NCBI GenBank assembly: GCA_027451455.1
Contig: DAIDJI010000135.1
Location: 1 to 10,171 of the forward strand
DNA length: 10,171 nt
Direction: 5' to 3'
Source: Planctomycetales bacterium
GTDB lineage: Bacteria > Planctomycetota > Planctomycetia > Isosphaerales > Isosphaeraceae
The translations under genes and the position numbers were made by a program. Positions 7,456-10,171 of this stretch are shown piece after piece (the first letter of the stretch is position 1; each line of letters starts with the position of its first letter). Below the pieces are notes generated by a model. It saw only the letters and a program-made list of their open reading frames with translations, did no database searches and was not told where the DNA came from.

Positions 7456-8592
7456 TCAGGACGGCTTCTTCCGCTCCGCCGGATGCTCCGAGCCCGCGGA
7501 GAGCCGCTCCTCGTAGGCCGACCGGAGCGCCTCGTAATCGCGTTCGCGACTCCTGTAGAGCCGGCGGAGCGGGCGCGGCTCGTGTCGGGAGAGGGCGTAG
7601 GCGACCAGCATCGGCAGAGCGATCGTCGAGTCGGTGTAGCAGGTCACCGAGTCGGGAAGCTTCTCGGGATCGACCTTGCCCCAGGTCATCGCCTCGCTTG
7701 CCGTCGCACCCGAAAGGCCGCCGGTGTCGGGCCTCGCGTCGGTGATCTGGAGGAAGTAGTCGTGCCCGCTCTCGGCCAGGCCGAGGACTTCCTGAATCTG
7801 CGGCTCGGTCTGGAGGATGAAATTCTTGGGGCTTCCTCCCCCGAGGATCAGGACGCCCGACTTGCCCGCGCGCTTGGCCGCGTAGACAATCGCGGCCGTC
7901 TCGTTCACGTCGCGAAGGGTATCGATCTGGAGCGAACCTCCCTGAAGGCTCATCGCCGCGAGGTTCATCCCGATCGAGCTGTCAGCCGGGCTCGACGTGA
8001 AGATCGGGACATCCGCCTCGAACGCCGCGGCCAGCAGGCTCGACGAGGGGCGCCCGATCGCCTGGGCTCGGCCGTGGAGGTATCGACCGACCTCGTGGTG
8101 GAACTCCGCCGTTCCCATCGGCCGCGCGAACGCCTCGTCGCGGATCAACTCGCGATAGAAGGCGTCGGTGTCGAGCAGGGTCTTGTAGTCGAAAACAATG
8201 TCGTAGATCCGGATGACGTCGTGCTGCCTCAACTCGTAATCATCGAGGTTCGGCCGACTCTGGTGCAGCGGGAGGTCGAGCGCGTAGTGGGTGTCGTGAT
8301 AAAGATTCGCTCCGGTTGAGACGATCCAGTCGACGAACCCGGCCTGGATCATCGGGATCAGGCAACTGATCCCCAGCCCGGCCGGGGTGAGCGCGCCGGA
8401 GAGGGTCAGCCCGACCGTGCAGTCGGGCTGGAGGAGTTTCTGGGTGAAGACGCGGCAGACCTCGCGGAGCCGGCCGGCGTTGTAGCTGGAGAAGGCACGG
8501 TCGATCAGCTCGGCCGCCGTCTCGGTCCCGGAGACCGGCGGCGGCGCGATTCGATGCTGACTGATCGACTGCAAGAAGCCGTCGTTGCTCAT
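7456..8592 (-). CDS. Deoxyhypusine synthase-like protein (probable homospermidine-type synthase)
   Basis: A 378-residue deoxyhypusine-synthase-family protein. Family blocks in order: SGALTPAGLG (65-74), VDWIVSTGANLYHD (87-100), VPIFTSSPADSSIGM (195-209), VLILGGGSPKNF (247-258) and SGATASEAMTWGKV (294-307). K306 matches the catalytic lysine that carries the aminobutyl group in eukaryotic DHS (human K329), and E300 matches its nearby Glu. The human KHH after the GGG loop reads KNF here, so a catalytic histidine is missing, as I believe is usual in the bacterial branch. Bacteria lack eIF5A. A characterised cyanobacterial homologue (SpeY of Anabaena) takes part in homospermidine synthesis, so an NAD-dependent aminobutyl transfer between polyamines is the likely role. 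The decarboxylase gene 39 bases upstream supports this. The ATG has no Shine-Dalgarno (preceded by AAATCTATCT), suggesting translational coupling. Exact product is inferred. Confidence 0.88.
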   Translation of the reverse strand: MSNDGFLQSISQHRIAPPPVSGTETAAELIDRAFSSYNAGRLREVCRVFTQKLLQPDCTVGLTLSGALTPAGLGISCLIPMIQAGFVDWIVSTGANLYHDTHYALDLPLHQSRPNLDDYELRQHDVIRIYDIVFDYKTLLDTDAFYRELIRDEAFARPMGTAEFHHEVGRYLHGRAQAIGRPSSSLLAAAFEADVPIFTSSPADSSIGMNLAAMSLQGGSLQIDTLRDVNETAAIVYAAKRAGKSGVLILGGGSPKNFILQTEPQIQEVLGLAESGHDYFLQITDARPDTGGLSGATASEAMTWGKVDPEKLPDSVTCYTDSTIALPMLVAYALSRHEPRPLRRLYRSRERDYEALRSAYEERLSAGSEHPAERKKPS

Positions 8593-8631
8593 AGATAGAT
8601 TTGACCGGGTCGTCGGCCCGGGCTCTCGTCG

Positions 8632-9177
8632 TCAGGGGATGAGGATGGCGGCGGCGACGACGGTGGTCCAGAGGCCGTCCTTGTGGCCGACGGCAGTCTG
8701 GGTGATTTCCTTGGTCTTGTAGAAGACGTCGGCGATCTTCCAGATCTCGCGTTTTTCGTCCCAGGAGCTATTGGGGTTGAACTCGACGCCGAGGATGGTG
8801 GCGAGCATCTCGGCGGCGAGATCCTCGGCATAGTCGGCGGCAGTCTTGGCGGTCTGGCCGTAGGCGTGGTGCTCGGAGAGGTAGCCGAAGAGGCTACGAT
8901 CTCGCGGAATCGCGACGCCGACGCTCGCGGCGACGAGCCGGTTGGGCTCGGCGGTGGCGCTCTCGCTCATCACGACGTGGACGATCTGGCCGGGCTGGAG
9001 CTGCTTGAGCCCCTCATCGACCGAGATTTCCTTGCAGTTCGGCGGGAAGATGCTCGAGACGCGGACGAGGTTATAACAAGCGATCCGGGCATCTCGGAGG
9101 GCCAACTCGAAGCTGGTAAGCTTCTCGCGGTGTGTTCCGACGCCCTTGGTGAAGAACAGTTTTGTGGGTACGTACAT
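8632..9177 (-). CDS. Pyruvoyl-dependent arginine decarboxylase
   Basis: Converts arginine to agmatine and CO2, the entry step of agmatine-based polyamine synthesis. The 181-residue proenzyme cleaves itself to make beta and alpha chains, the latter capped by the catalytic pyruvoyl group. The cleavage site is visible as Ser41-Ser42 in LVRVSSIFPP, matching ISSIMPP of the Methanocaldococcus enzyme. Glu102 in SEHHAYG sits where that family has its proton-donor Glu. ASVGVAIPRDRSLFGYL (84-100) is also characteristic. I chose the ATG at 9177 (MYVPTKLFF), not the longer frame to 9249: GGAGGT (9190-9195 on the complement) lies 12 bases upstream, and the extra 24 residues look non-protein. Family length fits. 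It is first in the apparent three-gene minus-strand operon with the deoxyhypusine-synthase-like gene and sua5, behind a candidate promoter at 9285-9313. Confidence 0.93.
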   Translation of the reverse strand: MYVPTKLFFTKGVGTHREKLTSFELALRDARIACYNLVRVSSIFPPNCKEISVDEGLKQLQPGQIVHVVMSESATAEPNRLVAASVGVAIPRDRSLFGYLSEHHAYGQTAKTAADYAEDLAAEMLATILGVEFNPNSSWDEKREIWKIADVFYKTKEITQTAVGHKDGLWTTVVAAAILIP

Positions 9178-9284
9178 CTTGTGGCTGACACCTCCGTGGC
9201 CGGCCGACGTCGCAGGTCGGTCCGGGCTGGTTCCCGCCGGGTCTGGCATGCATCGCCCCGGCGCGCGGCCCGGGTGCAGACAAA

Positions 9285-9313
9285 ATTATTATGGGATCAC
9301 CCCGCGGCTTCAA
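9285..9313 (-). promoter_or_regulatory. Candidate sigma70-like promoter of the decarboxylase operon
   Basis: On the minus strand TTGAAG (9313-9308, 4 of 6 consensus) and AATAAT (9290-9285, 5 of 6) are separated by exactly 17 bases. The AT-rich patch stands out sharply in GC-rich surroundings. A transcript would start near 9278 with a leader of about 100 bases, in which GGAGGT at 9195-9190 is the ribosome site of the decarboxylase. Confidence 0.45.
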
Positions 9314-9325
9314 GTCCAGCCGGGG
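9300..9325 (-). terminator. Bulged hairpin overlapping the promoter -35 box, possible terminator
   Basis: On the minus strand CCCCGGCT (9325-9318) pairs with AGCCGCGGGG (9309-9300) with a two-base bulge and an 8-base loop that contains part of the -35 box. It lies 34 bases after the stop of the molybdoenzyme gene and could end its transcript, though the T-rich run comes about 14 bases late. It could equally be a protein- or RNA-level control site for the next operon. Confidence 0.3.
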
Positions 9326-9359
9326 ATGAACTTTCGAGGCCGCCGCGGCGGGGGCTGTC

Positions 9360-10031
9360 TCAGGCGACCAGGATGGTCAGGCAGGGAACCTCAACATTCC
9401 CGGATTGCGGGTTTGGGCGAGGCTCGGGCTGGGCGTATTCATTCAGGTCGACTGTCCGGACCCGGATCTCGTAGGCGCCTGGCTTCAATCCCTGGATCCG
9501 GAGGGTCCAGGGGACCCAGCTATAGGGCAGGGGCCAGACCTTCGGCCGTCCGGTCGCAGGGTCGACGTCGAGAATGCCCTCGGGGAGCCGGCCCCCGGCC
9601 AGGTTCGCGGTCCAGTCGTCGGGTGGGCCGGGCGGGAGCGGGATCTCCTTCCAGTCGGCGGTCGCCCAGGCTGGATCGTCGGGGTCAAGCTGGCCGTGAG
9701 TCCCCTGGTCGGGTCGGACCCAGTATTCCACCCGTTTCAAACCCGAGAGGCCGACGATCGCCACGCCCCGGATCGCCACCGGCTCGCCGCGTCGGAAGGC
9801 CGAGGGCGCATAAACGTCGAACCGGGCCGCGGTCTTCCTCGTCGTCTGTGGGTCGTTGTTCTGGAGCAGGGCATAGGTGTCGTTGGCTCGGAAGTCGTTC
9901 GTCAGAACGATCCGGTTGAGCCACTTGATCGACTTGTATCCGTAGGCCCAGGGAACCAGCATTCGAACCGGACCCCCGCGCTCGATCGGGAGCGGATCGC
10001 CGTTGAGTCGGAAGGCGAGGAACGCGGGCAC
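9360..10031 (-). CDS. Sulfite-oxidase-like molybdopterin oxidoreductase, C-terminal part (5' end cut)
   Basis: About 223 recognisable residues of a sulfite-oxidase-family enzyme. The first 70 are the end of the molybdenum-cofactor domain: LAFRLNGDPLPIERGGPVRM, VPWAYGYKSIKWLNRIVL (the K-S-x-K-W block seen in sulfite oxidases) and a NDTYA segment. From about residue 72 it is the Ig-like dimerisation domain (FDVYAPSAFRRGEPVAIRGVAIVG, ending VEVPCLTILVA). Such enzymes oxidise sulfite or related substrates and pass electrons to a cytochrome or acceptor, usually outside the cytoplasm. The cofactor cysteine and any signal peptide would lie in the missing N-terminal part. The codon at 10031 is a GTG inside the protein, not a start. 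Upstream of it the frame stays open but soon becomes antisense of an unrelated plus-strand gene (see 10041-10171). The gene is therefore broken at about 10023-10045, by rearrangement or misassembly. Confidence 0.78.
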   Translation of the reverse strand: MPAFLAFRLNGDPLPIERGGPVRMLVPWAYGYKSIKWLNRIVLTNDFRANDTYALLQNNDPQTTRKTAARFDVYAPSAFRRGEPVAIRGVAIVGLSGLKRVEYWVRPDQGTHGQLDPDDPAWATADWKEIPLPPGPPDDWTANLAGGRLPEGILDVDPATGRPKVWPLPYSWVPWTLRIQGLKPGAYEIRVRTVDLNEYAQPEPRPNPQSGNVEVPCLTILVA

Positions 10032-10040
10032 CTGGCCGGG

Positions 10041-10171
10041 CGGCTGGTGCGCGAATGCGTCGTCTCGCTGGAGCCGTTCGAGGCCCCGGTCGAGGAGGCG
10101 TTCACCATCGCCTTCGTGCCGGAGACGGTGCTGGACGAGGCGGTCGACCTGGAGGGCGATGACGAAATTCC
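10041..10171 (+). CDS. DUF177/YceD-family protein fragment (open at window end)
   Basis: The plus strand is open in this frame to the window edge and reads RLVRECVVSLEPFEAPVEEA, then FTIAFVPETVLDEAVDLEGD and DEIP. This fits the core of DUF177 (YceD/COG1399) proteins, specifically the alphaproteobacterial flavour, which has CVVTLEP with a single Cys rather than the Cys pair of other versions. The family's role is tied in many bacteria to ribosomal protein L32 (rpmF), which often follows the gene; that neighbour would lie outside the window. The N-terminal part is missing: upstream in this frame is antisense of the sulfite-oxidase-like gene. Too short to be certain, and taxonomically out of place next to planctomycete-like genes. 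Confidence 0.55.

Noticed and set aside
6531..7745. 404-residue plus-strand frame opposite sua5 and the DHS-like gene
   Set aside because: Antisense of conserved genes with Arg/Gly-rich low-complexity composition and no ribosome site or motif.
9178..9249. 24-residue N-terminal extension of the arginine decarboxylase
   Set aside because: The GGAGGT ribosome site lies inside it, positioned for the ATG at 9177, and the family begins near that Met.
8683..9919. Plus-strand frames of 263 and 257 residues opposite the decarboxylase and molybdoenzyme genes
   Set aside because: Antisense of conserved genes, with Arg/Gly-rich sequence and no domain.
1..10171. Search by eye for CRISPR arrays, tRNA and rRNA genes
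   Set aside because: No regularly spaced direct repeats, no tRNA cloverleaf with a recognisable T-loop motif, and no rRNA segment noticed; a covariance-model scan would be needed to exclude a tRNA formally.

Overview
The window looks like chromosomal DNA from a high-GC planctomycete, probably close to the Isosphaeraceae. This is inferred from gene style: a PEP-CTERM secreted protein, an RHS/YD-repeat giant-protein fragment, and a pyruvoyl-type arginine decarboxylase next to a bacterial deoxyhypusine-synthase homologue. No rRNA or other phylogenetic marker is present to confirm it.

Layout. Positions 1-392 hold the 3'-truncated end of an IS630-type transposase gene (+). It abuts, base to base, a truncated RHS/YD-repeat gene on the minus strand (393 to about 2382), whose 5' end also looks frameshifted. 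After a 450-base gap come ruvA and ruvB (+), the branch-migration motor of Holliday junctions, in an apparent operon. A 640-base non-coding stretch follows. It contains a dense, nested set of inverted repeats (4766-4942) that fold on paper into a three-way junction with flanking hairpins, and it is the best candidate here for something undescribed. Next is a secreted PEP-CTERM metalloprotease-like protein (+) with an HExxHxxGxxD motif. Then come three minus-strand genes reading, in transcription order, pyruvoyl-dependent arginine decarboxylase, deoxyhypusine synthase-like protein and Sua5-type threonylcarbamoyl-AMP synthase. They are close enough to be one operon behind a plausible sigma70-like promoter at 9285-9313. 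Upstream of that promoter, on the same strand, is the C-terminal part of a sulfite-oxidase-like molybdoenzyme.

How the genes fit together. RuvA and RuvB act together in recombination. The decarboxylase makes agmatine from arginine. The deoxyhypusine-synthase homologue probably uses a polyamine rather than eIF5A, which bacteria lack, so the pair suggests a polyamine (homospermidine-like) pathway. Sua5 makes the activated threonylcarbamate for tRNA t6A and appears to be a co-transcribed housekeeping passenger.

Both window ends look rearranged. At about 10023-10045 the molybdoenzyme gene stops making sense and the plus strand begins to read as a DUF177/YceD protein of the alphaproteobacterial style. 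This points to an assembly chimera or a genuine recombination joint, so the last 130 bases should not be trusted as belonging to the same genome.
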